From the NCBI RefSeq assembly GCF_002943105.1, contig NZ_PTPZ01000002.1, forward strand, positions 273,582 to 337,581: a stretch of 64,000 bases of DNA, written 5' to 3'. The DNA comes from Cloacibacterium normanense. Lineage in GTDB: Bacteria > Bacteroidota > Bacteroidia > Flavobacteriales > Weeksellaceae. The position numbers were made by a program, and so were the translations under genes. Below the pieces are notes generated by a model. It saw only the letters and a list, made by a program, of their open reading frames with translations. It was not told where the DNA came from and did not search any database. Positions 51,592 to 60,656 of this stretch are shown in pieces (the stretch's first letter is position 1; each line of letters starts with the position of its first letter).

Positions 51592-52992
51592 ATGGTTTTA
51601 AGCAGAATTTGGAGCGCATTTATTATTGTAGCCATTGTAGTGGCAAGTATTAAATATTTATTTAGCGATAACTACAAAGCAATTTATAATGATTTGGTGG
51701 TAGGAAAAAGTGGAGACACCGTTCAAATTACAAAAGTTCCTGTTCAAAAACTTTCTGCGGAAATTCAGAAATCTTTAACCGAAAATCCAGACACCGAACT
51801 AGCGAGAATTAATTATAAAAAAGATTCTACCAATCAAGTGGCTGTTTATAGAGTTCAAAAAGCGGATGGTGTAATCTCTACCAGTAAAACTGCGGTAGAA
51901 ATTTCCCTTGGTTTAATAGGAATTATGACGCTTTTTATGGGTTTTATGAGCATCGCCGAAAAAGCAGGAGGCATCAATTTCCTTTCGAGAATGATTCAAC
52001 CATTTTTCTCGAAATTATTCCCCGAAATTCCTAAAAATCATCCTTCTTTCGGTCACATGACGCTTAATTTCGCGGCGAATTTATTAGGATTGGATAATGC
52101 TGCAACGCCTTTTGGTTTAAAAGCCATGGAAAGTTTACAAACCTTGAATCCTGATAAAGACAGAGCTTCTAATGCACAAATTATGTTTCTGTGTCTTCAT
52201 GCAAGTGGATTAACGCTGATTCCGGTTTCTATTATTGCGATTAGAGCTTCCATGAATTCTGCAACGCCAACTGATATTTTCTTGCCGACATTAATTGCGA
52301 CTTTCTGTGCAACCATGGCGGCGATGATTATTGTTTCCATCAAGCAAAAAATAAATCTTTTTCAGCCTGCACTTTTGGCTTTCGTAGGTGGAATTTCGGC
52401 ACTCATTGCCTTGTTGGTTTGGTTTTTAGTAAGATTGAGCAAAGAAGAATTAGATGATGTGAGTAAGCTCATCAGCAACGGAATGATTTTATTGATTTTC
52501 TTTGCCATAATTGCAGGAGCCGTTTACAAAAAAATAAATGTTTTCGATGCTTTTATAGACGGTGCAAAAGAAGGTTTCAATGTCTGTGTAAAGATTATTC
52601 CGTATTTGGTAGGAATGCTGATTGCAATTTCATTATTAAGAACTTCAGGTGTTTTTGATGTCATTATAGACGGAATGAAATGGTTTGCCCAAATTGCCAA
52701 TTTAGACACCCGATTTGTTGACGGTTTACCAACGGCATTAATCAAACCACTTTCTGGTTCTGGAGCAAGAGGAATGATGGTAGACACGATGAATGTTTTT
52801 GGTGTAGATTCTTTCCCAGCGAGACTTTCGGGAATTTTACAAGGGAGTTCAGATACTACTTTTTATGTGATTGCAGTGTATTTCGGAGCGGTAGGAATTA
52901 AGAACACGCGTTATACAGTTGGTGCGATGTTGTTGGCAGATTTAGTGGGAATTGTTACTTCTATTTTAATGGCTTATTTGTTTTTTGGGTAG
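51592..52992 (+). CDS. SpmA-SpmB fusion, nucleoside-recognition (Gate) domain membrane protein
   Basis: 466 residues with about ten membrane helices. Two Gate domains: the SpmA-like one (about 100-230, LNFAANLLGLDNAATPFGLKAMESLQ) and the SpmB-like one (about 300-466, IKPLSGSGARGMMVDTMN and LQGSSDTTFYVIAVYFGAVG). In spore-formers these are separate spore maturation genes; in Bacteroidota the fused form is general and of unknown transport role. A soluble loop of 70 residues lies after the first helix. Confidence 0.88.
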   Translation: MVLSRIWSAFIIVAIVVASIKYLFSDNYKAIYNDLVVGKSGDTVQITKVPVQKLSAEIQKSLTENPDTELARINYKKDSTNQVAVYRVQKADGVISTSKTAVEISLGLIGIMTLFMGFMSIAEKAGGINFLSRMIQPFFSKLFPEIPKNHPSFGHMTLNFAANLLGLDNAATPFGLKAMESLQTLNPDKDRASNAQIMFLCLHASGLTLIPVSIIAIRASMNSATPTDIFLPTLIATFCATMAAMIIVSIKQKINLFQPALLAFVGGISALIALLVWFLVRLSKEELDDVSKLISNGMILLIFFAIIAGAVYKKINVFDAFIDGAKEGFNVCVKIIPYLVGMLIAISLLRTSGVFDVIIDGMKWFAQIANLDTRFVDGLPTALIKPLSGSGARGMMVDTMNVFGVDSFPARLSGILQGSSDTTFYVIAVYFGAVGIKNTRYTVGAMLLADLVGIVTSILMAYLFFG

Positions 52993-53017
52993 TATTTTTT
53001 CTAAATAAATGAACAAG

Positions 53018-53042
53018 AGAAGCAGAAATGCTTCTTTTTTTG
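53018..53042 (+). terminator. Terminator of the SpmA/B gene
   Basis: AGAAGCA, GAAA tetraloop, TGCTTCT (53018-53035), followed by T7. Confidence 0.88.
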
Positions 53043-53088
53043 TAACAAAAAACTCCATTCTTCGTCTAATTAAGAAACTTTTCATCCT

Positions 53089-54402
53089 ATGAAAAAAATA
53101 TTTTCACTCGTATTGCTATCAGCATTTTCTTTAGGGTTTTCTCAGAAGAAATGGAGTTTACAAGAATGTGTAGATTATGCTGTTAAAAATAATTTGCAAG
53201 TTATTAGCAATAAATATAATGCAGATATTCAGGCTAAAAATCTAGAAATTTCTAAAAGAGATAAATTGCCTTCAGTTTCGGGTAGTTTTAACAATAATAT
53301 GAGCTTTGGAACTACGCAAGGTTTCCAAGGAAGTATCGGTAGAAATGATAATTTCAATAATAGCGCTTCAGTAGGGGCAAATATGCAATTGTACAATAAC
53401 GGAAGATTGAAGAAATCTGCCGAAAAATCTCAATATGATTTAGAAGCGAGTTTGTTAGATGCAGAACGAGTGAAAAATGATATTTCACTTCAAATTGCAC
53501 AGCAATATTTACAAGTTTTACTGAATAAGGAAGTAAAGAAAATCTCTGATGAAGCCGTAGCAAATGCCGAAAAAGTATTAAGCAGAGCGAAAATTACTAC
53601 AGAAGTAGGAACCACGCCAAAAACAGTAGAAGCAGAAGCAACTGCAGGTTTAGCAAGAGAAAAACAACGCCAGAAATCTGCTGAAATAGATATTCAGCGT
53701 TCTCTTTTTTCATTAGCGATGTTATTGCAACTAAAAGATTATCAGAATTTTGATGTGCAAGAAGTTCCTTTGCCAAGTTCTTTGGTAGCACCATTGAATT
53801 CTACCGAAAATATTGTGGAAAAAGCTTTCGAGAATCAACCGCAAGTAAAAGCTGCTGAAACCAGAATTCTTTCTGCTCAGAAACAAACTGAAATCGCAAA
53901 AACTGCTTTTTATCCTTCCGTTTCTGCTTCTGCTGGAATTGGAACCAATTATTTTGATTCTTTAAGTAGAAGTAATGATGGTTTTTTTAAACAATATGGA
54001 GATAATTTTGGTCAACAATTAGGCGTTTCTGCAAACATTCCAATTTTTAACAAAGGGATTACCAAATTACAAGTAGAACAGGCTAAAATTTCTGAAAGCA
54101 TTGCTAAAAACACTTTGGAACAACAAAAAGTAGAAGTTCAGCAAAATGTTCAGCGCGCTTATTTTGATGCCAATGCTAATTATGAAAACTATTTAGCTGC
54201 TTTAGAAGCCGAGAAATCGACCAAGTTAGCATTAGAGTTTGCAGAGAAAAGTTATGAAGCAGGTAGAGCTACCATTTATGATTTGAACAATGCAAGAAAT
54301 AATTACATCAATGCTCAAGGTTCTGTTTCTCAAGCGAAATATAATTTTATTTTCAGCACAAAACTGTTGAATTTCTATGCAGGAATTCCGCTTTCTTTGT
54401 AA
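53089..54402 (+). CDS. TolC-family outer-membrane efflux protein
   Basis: 437 residues with a signal peptide ending near GFSQ. Two repeats of long coiled helices with beta strands (WSLQECVDYAVKNNLQV at the start, KLALEFAEKSYEAGRATIYDLNNARNNYINAQ near the end), the trimeric TolC plan. Export channel for type I or RND systems. No pump or adaptor gene adjoins it here, so its partners are elsewhere. Confidence 0.93.
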   Translation: MKKIFSLVLLSAFSLGFSQKKWSLQECVDYAVKNNLQVISNKYNADIQAKNLEISKRDKLPSVSGSFNNNMSFGTTQGFQGSIGRNDNFNNSASVGANMQLYNNGRLKKSAEKSQYDLEASLLDAERVKNDISLQIAQQYLQVLLNKEVKKISDEAVANAEKVLSRAKITTEVGTTPKTVEAEATAGLAREKQRQKSAEIDIQRSLFSLAMLLQLKDYQNFDVQEVPLPSSLVAPLNSTENIVEKAFENQPQVKAAETRILSAQKQTEIAKTAFYPSVSASAGIGTNYFDSLSRSNDGFFKQYGDNFGQQLGVSANIPIFNKGITKLQVEQAKISESIAKNTLEQQKVEVQQNVQRAYFDANANYENYLAALEAEKSTKLALEFAEKSYEAGRATIYDLNNARNNYINAQGSVSQAKYNFIFSTKLLNFYAGIPLSL

Positions 54403-54527
54403 TTGAATCGTGAATATTTTCCTTTAGAAAAGTGAATTCCGAATTTTTTAATGTATATATTTGTAAAAATTCACTCAAAGAAATTCACAGCAAAACGAAT
54501 TGATTTGAAAAAATTCACTCGAACTAA

Positions 54528-55133
54528 ATGTCTGTTTCCGTTTTAGAAAAATTTTTGCCAGAGAACGCGCTTCCTTATCTCAAAATTTGGTTTGGGAGTT
54601 ATCCTTGTCATCTTAAAATTACTAAAAACAGAAACAGCAAACTGGGAGATTACCGAAAATTGCCAGATAAATCTCACCAAATTACCGTCAATGGAACACT
54701 AGAGCCACAATTGTTTTTCTTTGTGCTTACGCATGAATTGGCGCACCTGATTGCTTTTGAAAAATATGGCAGGAGAATTTCGCCTCATGGTGCAGAATGG
54801 AAGCAGACTTTTAGAGAAATGTTGCTAGAAAGTTTGACCGTTTATGCAGAAGATTTACGTCCCATTATTCAGAAATTTTCAAAATCTCCGAAAGCTAATT
54901 TTATGGCTTCTCCTGAATTAGTGAAATATTTTCATGTGCCAGAGGAAGATGAGTTATTATATCTAGAAAGCCTTATCGTTGGGGATGTTTTTGTCCTTAA
55001 AAATAAAGTTTTCGTAATTGAAGAAACAACAAAAAAGCGCTATCTTTGCCGTAATTTAAAATCTGGGCTAAAATATAAGGTAAATACATTAGCTCAGGTA
55101 AGAAAAATCGATGATCAATATGAAAAACAGTAA
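54528..55133 (+). CDS. SprT-like zinc metallopeptidase-domain protein
   Basis: 201 residues. Zinc motif THELAHLIAF with His69, Glu70, His73, and a third ligand likely in SPHGAEWK. Bacterial SprT-like proteins are of uncertain role. A TATATTTG box is at 54456-54463; the leader between holds three ATTCAC copies. Its 3' end overlaps manC by 14 nt and contains the manC promoter. Confidence 0.87.
   Translation: MSVSVLEKFLPENALPYLKIWFGSYPCHLKITKNRNSKLGDYRKLPDKSHQITVNGTLEPQLFFFVLTHELAHLIAFEKYGRRISPHGAEWKQTFREMLLESLTVYAEDLRPIIQKFSKSPKANFMASPELVKYFHVPEEDELLYLESLIVGDVFVLKNKVFVIEETTKKRYLCRNLKSGLKYKVNTLAQVRKIDDQYEKQ
55018..55049 (+). promoter_or_regulatory. Internal promoter of manC
   Basis: TTG (55018-55020), 21 bp, TATCTTTG (55042-55049), inside the sprT-like coding region, about 70 nt upstream of manC. 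Confidence 0.65.
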
Positions 55134-56199
55134 CTACTGCGTAATCATGGCAGGTGGAATTGGTAGCAGATTTTGGCCAATGTCTACTCAGAAATTTCCG
55201 AAGCAGTTTCAAGATATTTTAGGAACGGGAAGAACCATGATTCAGCAAACTTTTGACCGAATAAAGCAAATCGTTCCTTCCGAGAATATATACGTAATCA
55301 CCAATCAAGAGTACGTAGAATTATCTCATCATCAGTTGCCAGAGATTCCTCTAGAAAACATTGTTGGCGAACCTGCGATGAAAAACACAGCAGCGTGTAA
55401 CATCTACATGGTGAATAAAATTGCAGATAGAGATGCAGATGCTAACATAATTGTCTTGCCAGCTGATCATTTAATTATTAAGGAGAAAACTTTTTTAGAA
55501 AAAGTAGAATTAGCTTTTGATTTAGCGAGCAAGCATGACTACCTTATCACGCTAGGAATTACACCCACACGTCCTGATACAGGATATGGTTACATACAAT
55601 TTATCGAGAAAAAAGAGGAAGAAGTTTTTAAAGTAAAAACTTTTACCGAAAAACCTAGTTTAGAAATCGCTAAAGCTTTTTTAGAAAGTGGAGATTTCCT
55701 TTGGAATGCAGGGATTTTTGTATGGAATGTTAAATCAATTCATAAAGCGTTTCAAGAGTTTTTACCAGAAATGACACATGAATTTGATACTTGCGAATAT
55801 AATAGTGATCAGGAAACTATTTGCATAGAAACCATTTATCCAAAAGTAGAAAAAATCTCTATAGACAATGGAATTTTAGAAAAAGCGAAAAACGTTTATG
55901 TTATTCCTGCAGATTTAGGTTGGAGTGATTTAGGAACTTGGACTTCTGTCTACGAAAACGCTGAAAAAGATGAGAACAATAATGCGGTAAAATCTAAGCA
56001 TGTTCTTACCTATAATTCTAAAGGAAACATCATCAGACTTAGAAATAATAATAAAGCAGCTATTATTGACGGTTTAGAAAACTACATCGTGGTAGATACA
56101 GAGAAGGCTTTGTTGATTTGCCCAATTAGCAATGACCAGTTGATTAAAGACTACGTTTTAGACTTGAAAAATTTTAAAAAAGGAGAAAAATTCATGTAA
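55120..56199 (+). CDS. manC: Mannose-1-phosphate guanylyltransferase
   Basis: 359 residues. Nucleotidyltransferase motif GGIGSRFWPMS at 12-22, then FPKQF; GEPAMKNTAACN, GYGYIQF and FTEKPS are typical of GDP-mannose pyrophosphorylases. Makes GDP-mannose for surface glycans. Single-domain, without a phosphomannose isomerase part. MKNSNYC at 55120 is preferred to the ATG 9 nt before. Confidence 0.93.
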   Translation: MKNSNYCVIMAGGIGSRFWPMSTQKFPKQFQDILGTGRTMIQQTFDRIKQIVPSENIYVITNQEYVELSHHQLPEIPLENIVGEPAMKNTAACNIYMVNKIADRDADANIIVLPADHLIIKEKTFLEKVELAFDLASKHDYLITLGITPTRPDTGYGYIQFIEKKEEEVFKVKTFTEKPSLEIAKAFLESGDFLWNAGIFVWNVKSIHKAFQEFLPEMTHEFDTCEYNSDQETICIETIYPKVEKISIDNGILEKAKNVYVIPADLGWSDLGTWTSVYENAEKDENNNAVKSKHVLTYNSKGNIIRLRNNNKAAIIDGLENYIVVDTEKALLICPISNDQLIKDYVLDLKNFKKGEKFM

Positions 56200-56224
56200 T
56201 TTTTATTCTTTAACCCAATAAAAC

Positions 56225-56258
56225 AAAAAGAGAAACTTATGCTAAAGTTTCTCTTTTT
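56225..56258. terminator. Bidirectional terminator between manC and the DUF6973 gene
   Basis: AAAAAGAGAAACTT (56225-56238), loop ATGCTA, AAGTTTCTCTTTTT (56245-56258): a perfect 14-bp stem. It includes the stop codon of the minus-strand gene. Confidence 0.9.
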
Positions 56259-56761
56259 TCGTCTATCATAATCAGTTCAAACCCGAAAGTTTCGTCTTCT
56301 CTTTTTACCGTTTTAATCTGTTGAGTTAATGCTAACAGTTGTTCTACAAAAAAACTGGTCTCAAAAAACTGTCTGTGAATGGTAGGCAATAATTGCATAA
56401 AATAATCACGCCCCACTTTATTATTATGCAAATCCATTTTTCGTTGTAGAGGCTCATTGGGAAATAAATCTTCGTGCATTTGTGTGATTTTTTCAGTCCA
56501 AATTAGCGCTTTTTTCGGGGAAGAAACCTTACAGCAATACATCATAATCAAACTGTTCCAAAGTGCGTGTCTGAAAGCATTTCCTGTACCGTGTAAACCA
56601 TGTGTTTTGGGGAACAATTTTTCAGAAATTTTGTACGTTTTGTAGGTTGCGAAAAAGGTAAGAACAGAAAAAATAGGATGACTAAACCCAATAAAAAATA
56701 ATTTCAAAAGGTTTTTTAAACTTAAGCTTTTTAAGACATTAAAAACAAGTTTAGGTGTCAT
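56237..56761 (-). CDS. DUF6973-type protein
   Basis: 174 residues. Conserved polar block: THGLHGTGNAFRHALWN (about 55-71) and MDLHNNKVGRDYF (about 108-120), His and Asp residues that look like a metal or active site; N-terminal part hydrophobic. The family is common in Bacteroidota and uncharacterised. Stop codon is inside the shared terminator. Confidence 0.72.
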   Translation of the reverse strand: MTPKLVFNVLKSLSLKNLLKLFFIGFSHPIFSVLTFFATYKTYKISEKLFPKTHGLHGTGNAFRHALWNSLIMMYCCKVSSPKKALIWTEKITQMHEDLFPNEPLQRKMDLHNNKVGRDYFMQLLPTIHRQFFETSFFVEQLLALTQQIKTVKREDETFGFELIMIDEKRETLA

Positions 56762-56814
56762 TCTAAGGGTTTTTCTAAGATTAGTAAGTGTTTTTTTAAA
56801 AATGTTTCAAACAA

Positions 56815-56844
56815 AAATCGTAAAACAATTAAGTTTTACGATTT
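56815..56844 (-). terminator. Terminator of accD
   Basis: Perfect 12-bp stem AAATCGTAAAAC / GTTTTACGATTT with a 6-nt loop, T-run on the minus strand, 26 nt past the stop codon. Confidence 0.82.
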
Positions 56845-56869
56845 AAAATTATCTCATAGAATAAATATT

Positions 56870-57721
56870 CTATTTATTCATCAATAGTTTCACTGTTTTA
56901 GAAACCGTTTCTTTAATTTCTGTTCTTTTTACAATAAAATCTACAAATCCTTTTTCCTGAATAAATTCAGACGTTTGGAAACCTTCTGGTAAATCTCTAC
57001 CGATGGTTTCTCTAATTACTCTAGGGCCTGCAAAACCGATTAAAGCACCAGGTTCTGCCATTATTACATCTGCAGTCATTGCAAAAGATGCGGTAATTCC
57101 ACCAAAAGTAGGGTCGCATAAATAAGCAATGTAAGGCAATTTTTTATCAGAAAGTTGAGCCAACTTAGACTGTACTTTTGCTAATTGCATTAGAGAGTAA
57201 GCTGCTTCTTGCATTCTAGCACCACCAGATTGGCAGATAATCATGTAAGGAAGTTGATGTTCTATACAATAATCTACAGCTCTTCTGATTTTTTCGCCCA
57301 TTACAGAACCAAGTGAACCCCCGATAAACGCAAAATCCATACAAGAAATCACCATGTCTACACCATTTACGCTTCCTCTTGCATTTCTGATAGAATCTTT
57401 AAGTTTTGTTTTAGATTTTACTTCTTTTAATCGGTCTGTATATGCTTTTGTATCTTTAAATTTAAGCATATCTACACTTTCTACATCAGGATGTAATTCT
57501 GTGAATTTCCCTTCGTCAAAAAGTATATCGTAGAACTCTGCGCTTCCTATTCTCACGTGGAAACCGTCTTCTGGAGAAACGTAATTATTTCTCTTAAGCT
57601 CGTCATGTTCTACAATCTTACCAGAAGGAGTTTGATGCCAAAGACCTTTTGGAACGTCTTTTTTCTCTTCGGTTCCTGTGGTAATATTTTTTTTCTTTCT
57701 TTTAAACCAATCAAAAGCCAT
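56870..57721 (-). CDS. accD: Acetyl-CoA carboxylase carboxyltransferase subunit beta, zinc ribbon lost
   Basis: 283 residues. Crotonase-like carboxyltransferase core with SGGARMQEAAYSLMQLAK and GGITASFAMTADVIMAEPGALIGFAGPRVI. The N-terminal zinc ribbon, normally four cysteines, reads GLWHQTPSGKIVEHDELKRN and NYVSPEDGFHVRI here: the fold positions are kept but none of the cysteines. Makes malonyl-CoA with AccA. Next to the aldolase gene (54 nt) on the same strand. Confidence 0.93.
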   Translation of the reverse strand: MAFDWFKRKKKNITTGTEEKKDVPKGLWHQTPSGKIVEHDELKRNNYVSPEDGFHVRIGSAEFYDILFDEGKFTELHPDVESVDMLKFKDTKAYTDRLKEVKSKTKLKDSIRNARGSVNGVDMVISCMDFAFIGGSLGSVMGEKIRRAVDYCIEHQLPYMIICQSGGARMQEAAYSLMQLAKVQSKLAQLSDKKLPYIAYLCDPTFGGITASFAMTADVIMAEPGALIGFAGPRVIRETIGRDLPEGFQTSEFIQEKGFVDFIVKRTEIKETVSKTVKLLMNK

Positions 57722-57775
57722 AGTTATTTATTTAAGGTTAAAATTGAGGTTTCGAATTTAGTGAAATCTTTGATT

Positions 57776-58846
57776 TTAGCCTAATGTATTTACGTTATTT
57801 AAATCTTCAAAGGCTTTTACCAATCTATTTACGAAAGTTTCTTCTCCTTTTCTAATCCAAACTCTTGGGTCATAGAATTTTTTGTTTGGTTTTTCTTCAC
57901 CTTCTGGATTACCAATTTGAGTTCTTAAATACTCAATATTAGAAGTCATGTAATCTCTAATTCCTTCTGTGTAAGCAAACTGAAGGTCTGTATCGATGTT
58001 CATTTTGATAACACCATAAGAAATCGCTTCTCTAATTTCTTCTAATGTAGAACCAGAACCACCGTGGAATACGAAGTTTACTGGTTTTTCAGAAGTTCCG
58101 AATTTTTCTTGTACATATTTTTGAGAATTGTCTAAGATTTTCGGAGTTAATTTCACGTTTCCTGGTTTGTAAACACCGTGAACGTTACCAAAAGCTGCAG
58201 CGATGGTAAATTCAGGAGAAATCGCTTTTAATCTTTCATAAGCATATGCTACTTCGTCTGGCTGAGTGTACAATTTAGAAGAATCTACATCTGAGTTGTC
58301 TACACCATCTTCTTCGCCACCAGTTACTCCTAATTCTATTTCTAGAGTCATGCCCATTTTAGCCATTCTTTCGAAATATTTAGTAGAAATGTCTAAATTT
58401 TCTTCAATTGGTTCTTCTGATAAATCTAGCATGTGAGAAGAGAACAATGACTTACCAAATGCTTTGTAATGCTCTTCGCTTGCGTCTAATAATCCATCAA
58501 TCCAAGGAAGTAATTTTTTAGCACAGTGGTCTGTGTGAAGAATTACGGTAGCTCCATAAGCTTCTGCAAGGGTATGAATATGTCTAGCTCCTGCAATTCC
58601 TCCTAGGATTGCAGATTTTTGATTTTCAGTACTAAGGCTTTTTCCTGCGTTAAATGCAGCTCCTCCGTTTGAAAACTGAATAATTACTGGAGCGTTTAAT
58701 TTAACTGCCGTTTCCATAGTAGCGTTTATGTTACTAGAACCTACTACGTTTACTGCAGGAAGTGCGTAATTATTTTCTTTTGCGTGTGCAAAAATTTCTG
58801 ATACTAATGAACCTGTGGCAACACCTGCCGGAAATTTTCTGCTCAT
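57776..58846 (-). CDS. fbaA: Class II fructose-bisphosphate aldolase
   Basis: 356 residues, the class IIA length. Zinc and substrate residues in VILHTDHCAKKLLPW, LEIELGVTGGEEDGVDN, AAFGNVHGVY, VFHGGSGS and KMNIDTDLQ. Glycolysis/gluconeogenesis. Upstream of accD in the same direction and likely on the same transcript. Confidence 0.96.
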   Translation of the reverse strand: MSRKFPAGVATGSLVSEIFAHAKENNYALPAVNVVGSSNINATMETAVKLNAPVIIQFSNGGAAFNAGKSLSTENQKSAILGGIAGARHIHTLAEAYGATVILHTDHCAKKLLPWIDGLLDASEEHYKAFGKSLFSSHMLDLSEEPIEENLDISTKYFERMAKMGMTLEIELGVTGGEEDGVDNSDVDSSKLYTQPDEVAYAYERLKAISPEFTIAAAFGNVHGVYKPGNVKLTPKILDNSQKYVQEKFGTSEKPVNFVFHGGSGSTLEEIREAISYGVIKMNIDTDLQFAYTEGIRDYMTSNIEYLRTQIGNPEGEEKPNKKFYDPRVWIRKGEETFVNRLVKAFEDLNNVNTLG

Positions 58847-58920
58847 TTTCTTTTGTTTTATTATTGATTGTTAAATGTAAATTTCGAAATGTAAATTTAG
58901 TGAATTTTATGCTATTAATA

Positions 58921-59787
58921 CTAATTTCTTTTGTCTTTGCCCCACAGCAATTTCTGCCTTAAGGTTTTGAAAAAGCTCAAGTCTTTTGGGTGCATTAAGA
59001 TCAGTTGGAAGTCGGCTTTTTTTACCGTAATCACATCATCATTTTTCATGTGATAGAGTCTAGAATCTAGAGAAAGAGAATATTGTGGCACTCTGCTTTC
59101 TACTTTTAAGGTAATTTCTATATCGTCTCTTAAAACAATAGGTCTCACGTTAAGGTTATGAGGTGCAATTGGCGTAAGTGAAAGAATTCCGTTTCCTGGT
59201 GAAATAATAGGACCACCACAACTCAGTGAGTATGCTGTAGAACCAGTAGGTGTAGAAATAATTAAACCATCTCCCCAATAATAGGTAAGAAACTGCTCAT
59301 TAATGTGCGTTTCTATCGTAATCATAGAAGTGGTTTCGTTTCTAGAAACGCTCAAGTCATTTAATGCATACGGAAAATCAATAGGAGTGCCAGAAGAAGT
59401 AACGTGCAAAACGCTTCTTTTGCTCAAATTCATTTCTTTGGTGATGATTTCGTCTATGTGACTAAAGATTTCTTCCTTGGAAAAACTTGCCAAAAACCCT
59501 AATCTACCTGTGTTTACACCGATGATGGGAATTTCTAATTCTTTGATAAAATTTAAGGCATTTAGAATGGTTCCGTCTCCACCAAAACTGAAGAAAAAAT
59601 CTATTTTTTCTTGTTTTACATCTTCGTAGTTAGAAAAAGTGGAAAACTCTTTAGAAAATTCTAAATCTTTGAAGAGCTGTTCATATATAATAGCTTTTAC
59701 ACCTCTTTTATTAAGTTCTGATATAAACTTACTTAAGTATAAAAATGTATCTAAGTCTTTTTTCTGTGAATAAATGGCAGCTTTCAA
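58921..59787 (-). CDS. nadK: NAD kinase
   Basis: 288 residues. GGDGT at 69-73 with catalytic Asp71; the NE motif in VSRNETTSM; PTGSTAYSLSCGGPII. Makes NADP from NAD. Follows the CBS-domain gene by 30 nt on the same strand. Confidence 0.95.
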   Translation of the reverse strand: MKAAIYSQKKDLDTFLYLSKFISELNKRGVKAIIYEQLFKDLEFSKEFSTFSNYEDVKQEKIDFFFSFGGDGTILNALNFIKELEIPIIGVNTGRLGFLASFSKEEIFSHIDEIITKEMNLSKRSVLHVTSSGTPIDFPYALNDLSVSRNETTSMITIETHINEQFLTYYWGDGLIISTPTGSTAYSLSCGGPIISPGNGILSLTPIAPHNLNVRPIVLRDDIEITLKVESRVPQYSLSLDSRLYHMKNDDVITVKKADFQLILMHPKDLSFFKTLRQKLLWGKDKRN

Positions 59788-59817
59788 AATAAATCTTTTT
59801 ATAAAATCAAAAATACA

Positions 59818-60471
59818 TTAAAATTCTAAATATTTTTGAAAATATTGATATCGGTCTTTGATGAGTTCTTCTTTTTCGTCGTTATAAAATTTATGAACTA
59901 CGTGATAACCAAATCGGTCGAAGGTTTCGTCTATGGAGCTTAAATTATCATGATTAATTTTCATGGTAACTTGTATTACATCATCATTTACATGACTGAT
60001 GAACGCTCCGTAAAATTTAGAATTGTTGCTTTCTACAATTTTGGCAATTTCGGTCATCGAAAACGATTTTAAGTTGGTTTCTACCGTTAAAACCGCTCCG
60101 TTTTCAGAAAATAAAGGATATTTCGACAGTTCATTAAAAACATCATCGTAAGCAATGTATCCTAGATATTCTTCATTTTTATTGATAATGGGAATAATAT
60201 TAGCGTTAAAAGTATAGAATAATTTTACAGTATCTAATACGGTTCCGCCTTCTAAAATAGCAAAACGTTCGATGTGAATAAGAAGTTCTTCTAAATTTTT
60301 ATCTGGATTTTCTTCCAAAAATTCCTTGCAGATTCCTCCCAAAAAAAGATTGTTTTTTTGTACAAAAACATGGGTGAAACCAAATTCAGAGGCTATTTCT
60401 AGTGCTTCTTCTGCTGATGAATCAACTTCAAAAGCGGGAAAATCTTTGGATATGTATTCAGAAATTAACAT
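59818..60471 (-). CDS. CBS-domain protein
   Basis: 217 residues: a pair of CBS domains (about 1-115, with HVFVQKNNLFLGGI and IIPIINKNEEYLGYIAYDDV) and a C-terminal ACT-like region (LTVETNLKSFSMTEIAKIVESNNSKFYGAFIS). Presumably binds an adenine nucleotide and regulates something; coupling with nadK suggests a link to NADP supply (inference). ATG at 60471 is chosen since the -7 box covers the longer frame. Confidence 0.85.
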   Translation of the reverse strand: MLISEYISKDFPAFEVDSSAEEALEIASEFGFTHVFVQKNNLFLGGICKEFLEENPDKNLEELLIHIERFAILEGGTVLDTVKLFYTFNANIIPIINKNEEYLGYIAYDDVFNELSKYPLFSENGAVLTVETNLKSFSMTEIAKIVESNNSKFYGAFISHVNDDVIQVTMKINHDNLSSIDETFDRFGYHVVHKFYNDEKEELIKDRYQYFQKYLEF

Positions 60472-60475
60472 GTTG

Positions 60476-60483
60476 CAAAGGTA
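60476..60483 (-). promoter_or_regulatory. -7 box 4 nt from the CBS-gene start codon
   Basis: TACCTTTG on the minus strand, then CAAC and ATG. Third case of this 4-nt spacing. Confidence 0.6.
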
Positions 60484-60539
60484 ATTAATTCTTATCAATC
60501 AGCTAAATGACGGAAATCATAAAAAATTTTCAAACATTT

Positions 60540-60571
60540 TTGAATTTTATTGAAAAAAAATTTTATCTTTG
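60540..60571 (+). promoter_or_regulatory. Plus-strand promoter in an intergenic spacer
   Basis: TTG (60540-60542), 21 bp, TATCTTTG (60564-60571). No plus-strand gene follows; a terminator comes 37 nt later. Confidence 0.65.
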
Positions 60572-60574
60572 TCA

Positions 60575-60648
60575 CCTTTCATTTTTACTTTTTATTAGAT
60601 TTATTTCAAACTGCATTGCTTCCTAAGGGGTTATGCAGTTTTTTTATG
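60575..60648 (+). ncRNA. Candidate small RNA of about 70 nt
   Basis: Between the promoter at 60540-60571 and a hairpin AAACTGCAT (60608-60616) / ATGCAGTTT (60633-60641) followed by T7, with a 16-nt loop that holds TTCCTAAGGGG. The T-run is only on the plus strand, while both flanking genes are on the minus strand. The 5' half is U-rich and unstructured. No family recognised. Confidence 0.5.
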
Positions 60649-60656
60649 TAAAAATA

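Noticed and set aside
60608-60648. Hairpin as terminator of the minus-strand EamA gene
   Set aside because: The T-run is only on the plus strand; on the minus strand just TTTG follows the stem.
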